Source of the DNA: a beta proteobacterium KB13
Lineage (GTDB): Bacteria; Pseudomonadota; Gammaproteobacteria; Burkholderiales; Methylophilaceae
Direction: 5' to 3'
Length of the DNA stretch: 64,000 nt
Assembly (NCBI GenBank): GCA_000156155.1
Contig: DS995299.1
Location: 1,169,400-1,233,399 of the forward strand
Each line of letters begins with the position of its first letter. Position 1 is the first letter of the stretch. The position numbers and the translations under genes are program-made. A model generated the notes under the pieces. It ran no database searches and was not told where the DNA came from. It worked only from the letters and a program-made list of their open reading frames with translations. Shown here in pieces: positions 37,166-46,623 of the stretch.

Positions 37166-37194
37166 TTGAGCTTATAAATAAAACATGATTATAT
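37166..37194 (+). promoter_or_regulatory. Promoter of anmK
   Basis: TTGAGC (37166-37171) and TTATAT (37189-37194) are 17 bases apart. The -10 box lies on the same bases as the opposite-strand -10 of tyrS, so the two promoters overlap head to head. Confidence 0.45.
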
Positions 37195-37216
37195 ATTCAT
37201 ATTAAGTTAATCTTAA
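37188..37216 (-). promoter_or_regulatory. Promoter of tyrS
   Basis: Read leftward, TTAAGA (37211-37216) is followed after 17 bases by a perfect TATAAT (37188-37193), leaving a leader of about 22 bases before the tyrS ATG at 37159. Confidence 0.5.
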
Positions 37217-37222
37217 GAGTTA

Positions 37223-38323
37223 ATGCAGCCCAAGTCAGATAAAAAATTATTTTTTGGCATCATGTCAGGCACATCATCAGATGGTCTTGATGTAGCGCTA
37301 TGTTCTATTGATGATAATCAAATTAAAATCATTGATTCCATATCTCAAAAATATTCCAAAAAATTACAAATGGAAATTATTGAATTAAATTCACCTTCCT
37401 TTGATGATCTTAATAAAAGCAATATTCTTGGAAATAAAATTTCCGATATCAGCATAAAATTAATTGATCAATTATTGTTCAAGAACGGTCTTAGACCATC
37501 ATCAATTGAAGCCATTGGTATTCATGGGCCTACTGTTAGACATGTGCCAAGGGATTTTTATAGCCTTCAAATTGGAAACGAATTTTTATTAGCAAATCGT
37601 ACACAAATAAAAACCGTTTCTAATTTTAGAAACATGGATATTGCTTCGAATGGTGAAGGAGCCCCCTTGATTCCTTTATTCCATAAATATCTCCTCAATA
37701 CTAAAAATATTAAAAAAGGAGTATTTGTAAATATTGGCGGATTTTCCAATATCTCTATAGTCAACAATAACTCAATCAAAGGATACGATTTAGGTCCGGG
37801 TAATGTCTTTATGGACTTTTGGATCAACAAAATTAAAAATAAAAAATATGATAAAAATGGTTCATGGGCTAAAAGTGGAGCAGTTTTAGATGATCTGTTA
37901 AAGCGCTTATTAAATGATGCATTTTTCAAAAAAAAACCACCTAAAAGTACAGGTCGTGATTACTTTAATTTAAAGTGGTTAGCTAAATTTCAACTAAATG
38001 ACCTCAAACCTGAAGATGTGCAAAGAACTTTTTTAGAATTAACTGCTGTATTAATTCTACGGGAATTTGAAAAATTAACCGGTTATAAAAATGTATTTAT
38101 TTGTGGTGGTGGAGCAAATAATAATTTACTCATGGATCAGTTATTAACACGATCTCAAAAAAACGTTCATACCACAGAATATCTTGGCATTAAGCCTGAG
38201 TTAATCGAACCGGCAGGCTTTGCTTGGCTGGCACGTCAATCAATAAACAATAAAAGACTCAACTATAAAACCATAACAGGCGCTAAAAAAGATAATATCT
38301 TAGGCGTTGTTGTACATCCTTAA
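37223..38323 (+). CDS. anmK: Anhydro-N-acetylmuramic acid kinase
   Basis: A 366-residue kinase that recycles anhMurNAc from peptidoglycan. The N-terminal phosphate loop GIMSGTSSDGLDVAL, the IGIHGPTVRH motif, FVNIGGFSNIS, YDLGPGNVFMD and FICGGGANNN are all family hallmarks. Divergent from tyrS, an arrangement common in beta- and gammaproteobacteria. Confidence 0.95.
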   Translation: MQPKSDKKLFFGIMSGTSSDGLDVALCSIDDNQIKIIDSISQKYSKKLQMEIIELNSPSFDDLNKSNILGNKISDISIKLIDQLLFKNGLRPSSIEAIGIHGPTVRHVPRDFYSLQIGNEFLLANRTQIKTVSNFRNMDIASNGEGAPLIPLFHKYLLNTKNIKKGVFVNIGGFSNISIVNNNSIKGYDLGPGNVFMDFWINKIKNKKYDKNGSWAKSGAVLDDLLKRLLNDAFFKKKPPKSTGRDYFNLKWLAKFQLNDLKPEDVQRTFLELTAVLILREFEKLTGYKNVFICGGGANNNLLMDQLLTRSQKNVHTTEYLGIKPELIEPAGFAWLARQSINNKRLNYKTITGAKKDNILGVVVHP

Positions 38324-38351
38324 TTCAACATCTTTAAATCTAAGTTATAAT
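38324..38351 (+). promoter_or_regulatory. Promoter of gltA
   Basis: TTCAAC (38324-38329) and a perfect TATAAT (38346-38351) are 16 bases apart, directly after the anmK stop codon, giving a leader of about 23 bases before gltA. Confidence 0.5.
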
Positions 38352-38381
38352 TAAAATCCCTTAATTTTTAATATATTTAAG

Positions 38382-39680
38382 ATGGATCAAAAAAAAGCTA
38401 CATTAACATTACCTGATGGAAAAATCATTGAGCTGCCATTCATTGAAGGGAAAATGGGTAAGCCAGCAATTGATATTTCTCAGTTATCCCAGCACGGTTT
38501 ACATACTTACGATCCTGGATTTATGTCAACCGCCTCTTGCGGCTCTGCAATAACTTTTATTGATGGTGAAAAGAGTATTCTTCTTTATCGTGGTTATCCA
38601 ATTGAACAATTAGCTGAGCATTGTGACTTCCTTGATGTTGCTTATTTGTTGCTTAATGGCGAGCTTCCAAATCAAAATGAAAAAACAAAATATGTATCTG
38701 AAGTAAAAAAACACTACCTTCTTCATGATCAACTGAATAGTGTCTTTAGAGGTTTCAGGCGTGATGCGCACCCAATGGCTGTTATGGCAGCAGTCGTTGC
38801 TTCAAAATCAGCTTTCTATTTTGATGAGATGAATGTTTACAACCGTAACCATCGAAAAATATCAGCTAATAGATTAATAGGCAAAGTCCCATCCATTGCA
38901 GCATGGTCGTATCTTTACAATCTAGGTAGACCATTTAATTACCCAAGAAATGATTTAAGTTATGCTGCAAATTTCTTAAATATGCTTTTTTCAAGCCCAA
39001 CACAAGATTATGAAATTAATCCTGTACTAGTTCGTGCATTTGAGAGAATTTTAATTTTACATGCTGACCATGAGCAAAACGCTTCTACTTCTACTGTTAG
39101 GTTAGTTGGTTCTAGCGGTGCCAATCCATTTGCTTGTATTTCTTCAGGCATTGCTTCCTTATGGGGACCTGCCCATGGTGGAGCTAATGAAGCAACCCTT
39201 AAAATGTTACAAGAGATCAGAAGTGAAAGTCGTATTGGCGAATATATAGAAAGAGCAAAAGATTCAACTGATTCTTTTAGATTGATGGGCTTTGGTCATA
39301 GAGTTTATCGCAATAAAGATCCTCGTGCAGAAATTATGCGAAAAACATGCCATGAAGTTTTATCTGAGCTTGGTTTAGAGAATGATTCCATATTTAAGCT
39401 CGCTTTGAAATTAGAAAAAATTGCGCTTGAAGATGATTATTTTGTAAAGAAAAAATTATATCCAAACGTTGATTTTTATTCAGGCATTGTTATGAGGGCT
39501 CTTGGTATCCCTAACTCAATGTTCACTGCTGTGTTTGCTTTAGCGAGAACTGCAGGTTGGATAGCTCATTGGAATGAAATGTTTGTAGCTGATAATTTAA
39601 AAATTGGTAGGCCAAGACAAATCTACAAAGGTAAGCTTCTTCGGAATGTATCCTTGGATAGGAATGTTTCTAAAGATTAA
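38382..39680 (+). CDS. gltA: Citrate synthase
   Basis: A 432-residue type II (hexameric, Gram-negative type) citrate synthase. Active-site residues are visible in [40 protein letters not shown] and the late [13 protein letters not shown]. It condenses oxaloacetate with acetyl-CoA; in obligate methylotrophs the cycle is often incomplete and serves biosynthesis. Only 3 bases separate its stop from that of convergent erpA. Confidence 0.97.
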   Translation: MDQKKATLTLPDGKIIELPFIEGKMGKPAIDISQLSQHGLHTYDPGFMSTASCGSAITFIDGEKSILLYRGYPIEQLAEHCDFLDVAYLLLNGELPNQNEKTKYVSEVKKHYLLHDQLNSVFRGFRRDAHPMAVMAAVVASKSAFYFDEMNVYNRNHRKISANRLIGKVPSIAAWSYLYNLGRPFNYPRNDLSYAANFLNMLFSSPTQDYEINPVLVRAFERILILHADHEQNASTSTVRLVGSSGANPFACISSGIASLWGPAHGGANEATLKMLQEIRSESRIGEYIERAKDSTDSFRLMGFGHRVYRNKDPRAEIMRKTCHEVLSELGLENDSIFKLALKLEKIALEDDYFVKKKLYPNVDFYSGIVMRALGIPNSMFTAVFALARTAGWIAHWNEMFVADNLKIGRPRQIYKGKLLRNVSLDRNVSKD

Positions 39681-39683
39681 TCC

Positions 39684-40034
39684 CTAAACTGAAAAAGATG
39701 AGCCGCAACCACAAGTTGTAGTAGCATTTGGATTTCTAATTACAAATTGAGAGCCTTGGACGTTATCTTGGTAATCAATTTCAGATCCTGTCAGATATTG
39801 CAGGCTCATTGGGTCAATTAATAATGTCACATTATCCTTAGTCACCTGAGTGTCATCTTCATTGACCGCTTCTTCAAATGTAAAACCATATTGAAAACCA
39901 GAACACCCTCCACCACTTACAAACACTCTTAGCTTAAGGTCTGGTGTTTCTTCTTCAGCTATTAGCTCTTTCACTTTTTTTACAGCATTGTCTGTAAAAA
40001 TTAAAGGATCAGGCATTTTTAGATCACTTGTCAT
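39684..40034 (-). CDS. erpA: Iron-sulfur cluster insertion protein ErpA
   Basis: A 116-residue A-type iron-sulfur carrier. The three cysteines are in [12 protein letters not shown] and TTCGCGSSF at the C-terminus. The start at 40034 is supported by AAGGAAAG upstream. It overlaps the bactofilin gene by 11 bases. Confidence 0.94.
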   Translation of the reverse strand: MTSDLKMPDPLIFTDNAVKKVKELIAEEETPDLKLRVFVSGGGCSGFQYGFTFEEAVNEDDTQVTKDNVTLLIDPMSLQYLTGSEIDYQDNVQGSQFVIRNPNATTTCGCGSSFSV

Positions 40035-40428
40035 TGTTTCTTTCCTTCGCTTGCTTGTCTTTTTTTATAATTTTTTCCGGCTTATTTTTTGTAATATTAC
40101 CATTTACTGTCGCTCCTGCATGAATTTCTATATCACCATAAATAATATCTCCATTAACAATGGCTGTAGAATGGAGTTCTAAAAATTCTTGAACTTCAAT
40201 GTTTCCTTTAACCTCACCAGCAATGATTGCAGTATCAGTTTTAATATCTCCAGAAATTTTACTTTTTGGTCCCATAATTAATGAACCATATGCCCCATCT
40301 GTTAATGTCAAATTTCCTTGTAACCTTCCATCTAAACGGATGCCACCTGAAAAGTTCATACTTCCACGTATGTTCATTGTTTCATCAATTAATGTATCGA
40401 TTGCATGATTTTTTTTCCGATTAAACAA
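40024..40428 (-). CDS. Bactofilin family cytoskeletal protein
   Basis: A 134-residue polymer-forming protein. The central beta-helix repeats are seen in [45 protein letters not shown] and [26 protein letters not shown]; the tail is Lys-rich and disordered. Bactofilins shape cell envelopes or anchor enzymes. It follows the coiled-coil membrane protein by 2 bases, suggesting a working partnership. Confidence 0.9.
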   Translation of the reverse strand: MFNRKKNHAIDTLIDETMNIRGSMNFSGGIRLDGRLQGNLTLTDGAYGSLIMGPKSKISGDIKTDTAIIAGEVKGNIEVQEFLELHSTAIVNGDIIYGDIEIHAGATVNGNITKNKPEKIIKKDKQAKERNNDK

Positions 40429-40430
40429 TC

Positions 40431-40793
40431 CTATCTCCTCTTACCAACAATTTTTTCATAAAAAAGTAGCTCTTCTTGCAGATCATTGTTTTCTTCTTTT
40501 AACTTTTTAACTTCCTCATTATTTTTACTAATTGCTACATTATTTAATTGAATCTGTAGATTTAAATTACTTAATTCATCTTTTAGCTCATCAATCTCAT
40601 CACTTTGATTATTTATTTTTAAAAGGTATTGTACTGAGCTTGTTCCATCAAAAACGAAATAAGATAAAATAACTGACAATACAAATACAAAAAAAGTATA
40701 AAAAACTTTATTAATCCACAAGACTCCGACTTTAACATTAGGTCTTCCTTTTGCTAACTTTATACGTTTTCTTCTTTTAATTCTTTCAAACAT
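40431..40793 (-). CDS. Single-pass membrane coiled-coil protein (FtsB/FtsL-like topology)
   Basis: A 120-residue protein: a very basic cytoplasmic N-terminus (residues 1-25), one membrane helix (about 30-49) and a long periplasmic coiled coil (about 58-112). It looks like a shortened DUF6776-type protein, ending soon after the EELLFYEKIV block where relatives as I remember them continue. The function is unknown. Position between argC and the bactofilin gene suggests a link to cell shape. Confidence 0.65.
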   Translation of the reverse strand: MFERIKRRKRIKLAKGRPNVKVGVLWINKVFYTFFVFVLSVILSYFVFDGTSSVQYLLKINNQSDEIDELKDELSNLNLQIQLNNVAISKNNEEVKKLKEENNDLQEELLFYEKIVGKRR

Positions 40794-40795
40794 AT

Positions 40796-41836
40796 TTATG
40801 GATTCAATGGTATGTAATTTAGTCCAGCATCTTCTTGAAAATTAAACATTATGTTTAAATTTTGAATAGCCTGTCCGGCTGCGCCCTTTACTAAATTATC
40901 AATAGTCGACAATATTATTAGTTTTTTATGTCTTTTAAAGCAAGATATTCTACATTGATTTGAGCCTCTCACCATTTTTGTTTTTGGTATTTTATTTACA
41001 CCCATAAAATGTACAAAAATTGATTGATCGTAAGCCACAGAATAAATAGAATTGAGCTCTTTTTCGCTAATATCCTCAGTTAAATCAACATAAATAGACG
41101 CATAAATTCCACGCACCATTGGGAGCAAATGTGGAACAAATAAAGCTCTAATATCTTTACTATTTGTGATTTCTTTTAAATTTTCTTCAATTTCTGGCTC
41201 ATGCCTATGTCCTTGAACTGAGTAAGCATTAAAATTATCATAAGCTTCCGCCATCAAAAGGTTATCGTCATTTTTTTTACCGGCACCACTTATTCCAGAC
41301 TTAGCATCAATAATAATACTTTGTTCATTGATAATTTTTTTATTCAAGAGTGGGTAAAGAGCAAGTTGAATTGCTGTTGGGTAACACCCTGGATTGGCAA
41401 TAATCTTGGCATTTTTTATTTCATTTTTCTTCAATTCAGATAAACCATAAACAGCTGTCTCAACTAATTTTGGACAGGCATGTTTCATTCCATACCACTG
41501 TTCCCACAACTGTATATTTTTTATTCTGAAATCAGCTGCTAAATCAATTATTCTTTTCCCTTTACTAACTAATGTTTCAGCAAAGTTCATCGCGATACCA
41601 TTTGGTGTAGCAAAAAATATTAAGTCTGACTTATCAAAACTTACATTGTCTGGGTGAACAAATTTATTTTTAATTTTATTAGGCAGAAATGGAAAAATTT
41701 CAGTGACATTCTTTCCATCATCTTGTCTTGAAGTTATTTGATCAATTTCAACATACGGATGATTGACTAATAACCTCAAAAGTTCTGATCCAGTATATCC
41801 AGATCCACCAACTATAGAAACATGTAATTTATCCAT
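40796..41836 (-). CDS. argC: N-acetyl-gamma-glutamyl-phosphate reductase
   Basis: A 346-residue NADPH-dependent enzyme of arginine synthesis. The dinucleotide loop GGSGYTGSELLRLL, the catalytic Cys in ANPGCYPTA (near residue 150), SGISGAGK and the HRHEPEIE block are all present. It follows rpsI after a strong terminator, so it must use its own promoter or read-through. Confidence 0.96.
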   Translation of the reverse strand: MDKLHVSIVGGSGYTGSELLRLLVNHPYVEIDQITSRQDDGKNVTEIFPFLPNKIKNKFVHPDNVSFDKSDLIFFATPNGIAMNFAETLVSKGKRIIDLAADFRIKNIQLWEQWYGMKHACPKLVETAVYGLSELKKNEIKNAKIIANPGCYPTAIQLALYPLLNKKIINEQSIIIDAKSGISGAGKKNDDNLLMAEAYDNFNAYSVQGHRHEPEIEENLKEITNSKDIRALFVPHLLPMVRGIYASIYVDLTEDISEKELNSIYSVAYDQSIFVHFMGVNKIPKTKMVRGSNQCRISCFKRHKKLIILSTIDNLVKGAAGQAIQNLNIMFNFQEDAGLNYIPLNP

Positions 41837-41860
41837 TTGTCGATTATAAATGATTTCCTA

Positions 41861-41887
41861 AAAAAAAAGCCGCTCGAAAGCGGCTTT
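41861..41887 (-). terminator. Terminator of rplM-rpsI
   Basis: Read leftward, AAAGCCGCT-TTCG-AGCGGCTTT followed by a T run is a nine-pair stem with a UUCG tetraloop, a very strong Rho-independent terminator. It lies between rpsI and argC. Confidence 0.93.
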
Positions 41888-41903
41888 AATAAATACGATA
41901 ATG

Positions 41904-42296
41904 CTATCGTTTTGAAAACTGTTTGCGTCTTCTCGCTTTGCGTAAACCAACTTTTTTTCTTTCAACTTCACGAGCATCTCGAGTCACATATCCAGCTTTT
42001 GAAAGATCTGATTTTAATTCGGCATCATAGTCTAAAAGAGCTCTAGTGATACCATGTCTTACTGCACCAGCCTGGCCAGATTCACCGCCACCAGAAACAT
42101 TCACTTTAATGTCAAATGTAGTTTCATTTTTTGTTAAATCTAGAGGTTGTTTTAGAATCATCTCTGACGTAAATCTTGAAAAATATTTATCAACTGGTAG
42201 ACCGTTAATCGATATTTCACCTTTACCTTGTTGCATGAATACTCTAGCAACTGAGCTTTTTCTTCTACCTGTACCGTAATAATATTTACCTATCAT
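41904..42296 (-). CDS. rpsI: 30S ribosomal protein S9
   Basis: A 130-residue ribosomal protein with the family pattern [35 protein letters not shown] and the basic C-terminal tail [18 protein letters not shown] that reaches the P site. It follows rplM by 13 bases. Confidence 0.98.
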   Translation of the reverse strand: MIGKYYYGTGRRKSSVARVFMQQGKGEISINGLPVDKYFSRFTSEMILKQPLDLTKNETTFDIKVNVSGGGESGQAGAVRHGITRALLDYDAELKSDLSKAGYVTRDAREVERKKVGLRKARRRKQFSKR

Positions 42297-42309
42297 AAAA
42301 TTCTTTCAA

Positions 42310-42738
42310 TTATATTGTTAATGGTTTTGGCTGTTGAGCAATATGCTCATGCTTGTCACCAGAATAAATCTTTAATTTCTTAACCATCGCATAACCTAAT
42401 GGCCCCTTAGGAAGCATACCTTTTACAGCTTTTTCTAATGCTCTACCAGGAAATTTTTCCTGCATCTGTGTAAAATTTGATGAATATAAACCGCCAGGGA
42501 AACCAGAGTGTCTGTGGTAGATTTTATCCTGAGACTTGTTACCAGTTACTTTTATTTTCTCAGCATTAACAACAACAATATAATCACCAGTATCAACATG
42601 TGGTGTATAAATTGTTTTGTGCTTGCCTCTTAATCTGTGAGCAATTGCACTAGCTAATCTTCCAAGAGTAGCATCGGTTGCGTCAACAAGAAACCAGTCT
42701 CTTTTGACTTCGTGGCCTTTAGCTGAAATTGTTTTCAT
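42310..42738 (-). CDS. rplM: 50S ribosomal protein L13
   Basis: A 142-residue ribosomal protein, clear from [43 protein letters not shown], and [12 protein letters not shown]. The ATG at 42738 is the start; the TTG one codon upstream is not needed. It heads the rplM-rpsI operon. Confidence 0.98.
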   Translation of the reverse strand: MKTISAKGHEVKRDWFLVDATDATLGRLASAIAHRLRGKHKTIYTPHVDTGDYIVVVNAEKIKVTGNKSQDKIYHRHSGFPGGLYSSNFTQMQEKFPGRALEKAVKGMLPKGPLGYAMVKKLKIYSGDKHEHIAQQPKPLTI

Positions 42739-42773
42739 CAATCTGTACTTCCAAAAATTTATAAAAGAGCGTG

Positions 42774-42803
42774 ATTTTATTATGTTTTATAGGGTTTTGT
42801 CAA
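42774..42803 (-). promoter_or_regulatory. Promoter of rplM-rpsI
   Basis: Read leftward, a perfect TTGACA (42798-42803) is followed after 18 bases by TAAAAT (42774-42779), about 30 bases ahead of the rplM start once the transcript begins. It is the best -35 box in the window. Confidence 0.65.
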
Positions 42804-42823
42804 ACATTAATGGTAAAAAATTC

Positions 42824-43684
42824 CTAAAATAGCCATGAATGGCTTAATAAAAATATAAATGTCACAATGATTCCTAAATAATTGTTTTTCTTAAATAAAT
42901 TAATATAGTCACCGTCTTGAGTTATGCCAAAAATCAATTCATGAACCATTTTCCATATCATGAATGACAAAATGAGGAAGTAAACAATAAAATAGGGGTC
43001 TTCTTTAATCAAAATGGCACATAAAGTTAGAAAAGACAAATAAAAAACAACAATCGCATGATTTGTGTATTTTTTAAACAATTTAGGAGATGAGTGAATG
43101 CTTAAGTTTATATCATCTGTAAAATCTGCTTTAGCATAAACCGTATCGTAAGCCATTACCCATGAAAAATTCAGAAAAAATAAAATCCAACACTCCAGTG
43201 GAAGACTCTGTTGAACATGCGCAAAAACCACCAAAACAGTTGAACTAAAGGCTAATCCCAAAAAAAGTTGTGGGATAGGGAAAAATCTTTTGGACAATGG
43301 ATAAACCATTAATAAAAAAGCTGATACACAAATAATTTTTATTGCATAACTATGCAAAAAAAAGAGTAAAGATAGCGCCCCTAAACTTAAAAAAAGAAAA
43401 AAAATAGATGCATTTTTAAGAGTTAGTTCTTTTTGTGCCAAGGGCCTATTGCTTGTTCTCTTCACCTTTGAATCAATATCATGATCAAAAATATCGTTAA
43501 TCACGCATCCAGCTGATCTTGTTAAAATCACTCCGATGCAAAATATTAAAAGATCTTGAAATCTGATCTGACCTTCTGTAGAAAGGATTAATGCCCATAT
43601 GGTTGGCCAAAGTAAAAGTAAAATACCTACAGGTTTATCCAGTCTTGCTAATTTAAGATAGCTGTAAAAGTACTTATTCATCAT
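42824..43684 (-). CDS. ubiA: 4-hydroxybenzoate polyprenyltransferase
   Basis: A 286-residue membrane enzyme that prenylates 4-hydroxybenzoate for ubiquinone. Both aspartate-rich motifs are visible: NDIFDHDID (near residue 65) and YDTVYAKADFTDD (near 183), among eight or nine membrane helices. It overlaps ubiC by 11 bases, so the first two steps of ubiquinone ring synthesis are coupled. Confidence 0.95.
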   Translation of the reverse strand: MMNKYFYSYLKLARLDKPVGILLLLWPTIWALILSTEGQIRFQDLLIFCIGVILTRSAGCVINDIFDHDIDSKVKRTSNRPLAQKELTLKNASIFFLFLSLGALSLLFFLHSYAIKIICVSAFLLMVYPLSKRFFPIPQLFLGLAFSSTVLVVFAHVQQSLPLECWILFFLNFSWVMAYDTVYAKADFTDDINLSIHSSPKLFKKYTNHAIVVFYLSFLTLCAILIKEDPYFIVYFLILSFMIWKMVHELIFGITQDGDYINLFKKNNYLGIIVTFIFLLSHSWLF

Positions 43685-44174
43685 ACATTTTTGTATTTTC
43701 TAAAAATCCCTCAAAAAGAAGAATTTTTTCTTTTCTGTTAGTAAAAAAAGATTGCCTAAGGACTAATAGTTTTTCTAATTCAACATTTATTTTTCTAAAT
43801 CTTTCAGTTGAAAATTGAATCTGTTTTGATTTTGAATATTTAAACTGGCTACGGATATAATTTCTACTGAATAAAATACTACCTAATGATCGATTATTCA
43901 GTTTTTTTAACAAATAAATCAATCTTTTTGAGTTATGTAATTCTGTAATGGATCTTGCAAAAATGAGTGGCTTTTTTTTAAAACCTATTACTACATCCCT
44001 GACATAAAAATTTTTTGATACGCCGCCATAAATTTTTTTTTCATACTCACTTATTTTCTGTATATTACTTGAGATCAACTGAATTTCTAGATCACCAAAC
44101 TGGCTTAAATATTTTGTCAGTGACTTTTTTGATGAAGCAAGTCTTAAATCCGAATAATTTTTTTTTGACCACAT
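43674..44174 (-). CDS. ubiC: Chorismate lyase
   Basis: A 166-residue enzyme expected to split chorismate into pyruvate and 4-hydroxybenzoate. It is divergent but matches UbiC by YVRDVVIGFKKKPLIFARSIT, LKKLNNRSLGSILF, and the late ILLFEGFL. The overlap with ubiA makes the assignment much stronger than the sequence alone. Confidence 0.85.
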   Translation of the reverse strand: MWSKKNYSDLRLASSKKSLTKYLSQFGDLEIQLISSNIQKISEYEKKIYGGVSKNFYVRDVVIGFKKKPLIFARSITELHNSKRLIYLLKKLNNRSLGSILFSRNYIRSQFKYSKSKQIQFSTERFRKINVELEKLLVLRQSFFTNRKEKILLFEGFLENTKMYDE

Positions 44175-44178
44175 ATAT

Positions 44179-46227
44179 TTAAATTCTTAAATAATTTTTA
44201 TCTTGAAACCAGAATTCAACAAATCTATGAGCTGCTGGTTTATTGGACTTTATCGCATTTCCTGAATAATCACTCACTTCTTTTACTAAATCAGCATCCT
44301 CTACAAGGTTAGCAATTCTTAATCCAGGTACTCCGCTCTGTCTTGTTCCAATCATTTCACCAGGACCACGTATTTTAAGATCATTTTCAGCAATTAAAAA
44401 CCCATCTTGGTTTTCATAGATAATTTTTAAACGCTGCTTTGCCAGCTCGCTAAGATTTTCTTTAAAAATTAAAATACATGTACTTTTTTTTGCTCCTCTA
44501 CCAACCCGACCTCGGAGTTGATGTAGCTGAGATAGCCCCATTCTTTCTGCATGCTCAATCACCATAAATGATGCATTGGGAACATCTACGCCAACTTCAA
44601 TTACAGTGGTAGCCACTAATAACTTTATTTTTTTTTGAAGATACTTTGACATCACTTCATCTTTCTCTTGATCCTTCATTCTGCCATGAATAATGCCCAC
44701 CATCTCTTTTGGAATAAAAGAAATAAACTCTTCATAGGTATTTACTGCATCAGAGAGGGTTAACTTTTCACTTTCTTCTACTAAAGGACACACCCAATAT
44801 ATTTGATTATCATTGTTTAATTCGTTTTTTAGCATTTGCATTAATTCTTTTCGCCTTGAATCACGCACTAGTTTAGTGACGATAGGAACCCTATCTTTAG
44901 GTAATTCTGACAATGTACTTACCTCAAGATCTGCAAAATAACTCATCGATAGCGTTCTTGGAATTGGTGTAGCACTCATCATCAATAGATGGGGTTGATG
45001 TCCATCTTTTTTTCCTTTACTCATTAGATCTAATCTTTGCTTAACACCAAAACGGTGTTGTTCATCGATAATACAAAGTCCAAGTTTTTTAAAGTAAATG
45101 TTATCTTGAAATAATGCGTGAGTTCCAATCACATAATGAATTTTTCCTGATTCAATATCATCAATAATTTCATTACGCTTTCTTCCTTTAATGCTTCCAG
45201 TCAAAAGCTCAACTCTTACATCAGTACTTTGGAATAATTCCTTAATTTTTTTAAAATGCTGATTTGCTAATATTTCAGTCGGAGCCATAAAGGCAACCTG
45301 ATATTCATTATTTAATATTAGAGTTGAAACAATAATTGCAACAATGGTTTTCCCAGAACCAACATCACCCTGAAGAAGTCTATGCATTACTTTTCCAGAA
45401 GACATATCGGATTCAATTTCGTGAATAACTTGTTCCTGGGATTCTGTTAGTTTGAATGGAAGGCTATTTAAAATACTATCTTTTAAATTATTATTTTTTA
45501 AAGTAAATATTTTAGATTTTTGATTTTTGAATTCATCCTTAGATAGTTTTAAATATAATTGTTGTGATAATAATTCTGCATATTTTATATGTTGATGAAA
45601 TATCGTAGAGAAATAATTAAGCTCTTGTAAATCACAATTTTTATTTGGCTGATGAATTGCATAAAGTGAGTCAAGCAGATTAACTCCATCTGTTTTACTT
45701 TTATGATTCAATATTTCGAAATTTAAAAGTTTTTGTGAAGAGGCGAACTCTAAAGCTTTATTAATTAATCTATAAATATTTTTTTGACCCAATCCAGACG
45801 TGACTGAATATATTGGCGTTAAGTTTTCTGGAAGAACAACTTCTTGAGCATTAAACACTGCGGTTTCAGGATGAATGATCTCTGTAGTAATTAAATTCTT
45901 TCTTACATTTCCTGCTGCAAGTACATATTTTCCAACTTTAAATTGTGCTTTTTGGTTTGGATAAAAGTGCAAGTATCTTAATGAAATTTGATCGCCACAC
46001 CCGTCTTCAAGATGAACAACTAAATTTCTTTTACCACGAAAAACAATATCAACGTCTATTACTTTTCCTAACACTTGTGAGAACGCATTATCTTTTAAAT
46101 CTTGAATATCTGTAATCTTAGTTCTATCTTCGTATCGCACAGGAAGATGTAGTAAAAGATCAAACCAATTTTGAATATTGAGTTTATTTAAAAGCTTCTC
46201 TTGGTGTGGTGTAAAAAAAGATTTCAA
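44179..46227 (-). CDS. recG: ATP-dependent DNA helicase RecG
   Basis: A 682-residue branch-migration helicase. It has the N-terminal wedge/OB domain (residues 1-150), Walker A in LLQGDVGSGKTIVA, the DEQH box in IIDEQHRFGVKQR, motif III MSATPIPRT, and the helicase C domain with HGRMKDQEKDEVM and QLRGRVGRG. It lies between ridA and ubiC with 3-4 base gaps, all leftward. Confidence 0.97.
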   Translation of the reverse strand: MKSFFTPHQEKLLNKLNIQNWFDLLLHLPVRYEDRTKITDIQDLKDNAFSQVLGKVIDVDIVFRGKRNLVVHLEDGCGDQISLRYLHFYPNQKAQFKVGKYVLAAGNVRKNLITTEIIHPETAVFNAQEVVLPENLTPIYSVTSGLGQKNIYRLINKALEFASSQKLLNFEILNHKSKTDGVNLLDSLYAIHQPNKNCDLQELNYFSTIFHQHIKYAELLSQQLYLKLSKDEFKNQKSKIFTLKNNNLKDSILNSLPFKLTESQEQVIHEIESDMSSGKVMHRLLQGDVGSGKTIVAIIVSTLILNNEYQVAFMAPTEILANQHFKKIKELFQSTDVRVELLTGSIKGRKRNEIIDDIESGKIHYVIGTHALFQDNIYFKKLGLCIIDEQHRFGVKQRLDLMSKGKKDGHQPHLLMMSATPIPRTLSMSYFADLEVSTLSELPKDRVPIVTKLVRDSRRKELMQMLKNELNNDNQIYWVCPLVEESEKLTLSDAVNTYEEFISFIPKEMVGIIHGRMKDQEKDEVMSKYLQKKIKLLVATTVIEVGVDVPNASFMVIEHAERMGLSQLHQLRGRVGRGAKKSTCILIFKENLSELAKQRLKIIYENQDGFLIAENDLKIRGPGEMIGTRQSGVPGLRIANLVEDADLVKEVSDYSGNAIKSNKPAAHRFVEFWFQDKNYLRI

Positions 46228-46230
46228 TAA

Positions 46231-46611
46231 TTAATCAAGCACTAAAAATCCATCTGCTTCAATAAGTGCCCCTTTAGGTAATTGAGCAACTCCAACTGCA
46301 GCCCTTGCTGGATAGGGTGAATCAAAATATTGTTCCATGATTTCATTGACCATAACAAAATGACTTAGGTCGGTGAGAAAAATATTTAATTTAACGATAT
46401 CTGACTTTTTTCCACCTGCTGCCTCTATCACTGATAATAAATTCTTAAATACCTGATTAATTTGATTTTCAATTCCATCGACCAATTCCATCGTCTTAGG
46501 ATCTAAGCCAATTTGCCCAGATAGAAAAACAATGTTGTTTTTTTTGATAGCCTGCGAATAAGCACCAATCGCCTTTGGTGCATTTTCAGTTGAAATAATT
46601 TCTTTTGTCAT
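46231..46611 (-). CDS. ridA: RidA family reactive enamine/imine deaminase
   Basis: A 126-residue trimeric protein that hydrolyses reactive 2-aminoacrylate-type intermediates from PLP enzymes such as IlvA. The family pattern [25 protein letters not shown], the catalytic Arg in [18 protein letters not shown] and the closing Glu are all present. It lies between relA/spoT and recG; this spoT-ridA-recG order is seen in other proteobacteria. Confidence 0.95.
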   Translation of the reverse strand: MTKEIISTENAPKAIGAYSQAIKKNNIVFLSGQIGLDPKTMELVDGIENQINQVFKNLLSVIEAAGGKKSDIVKLNIFLTDLSHFVMVNEIMEQYFDSPYPARAAVGVAQLPKGALIEADGFLVLD

Positions 46612-46623
46612 TTTTATCTTTCT

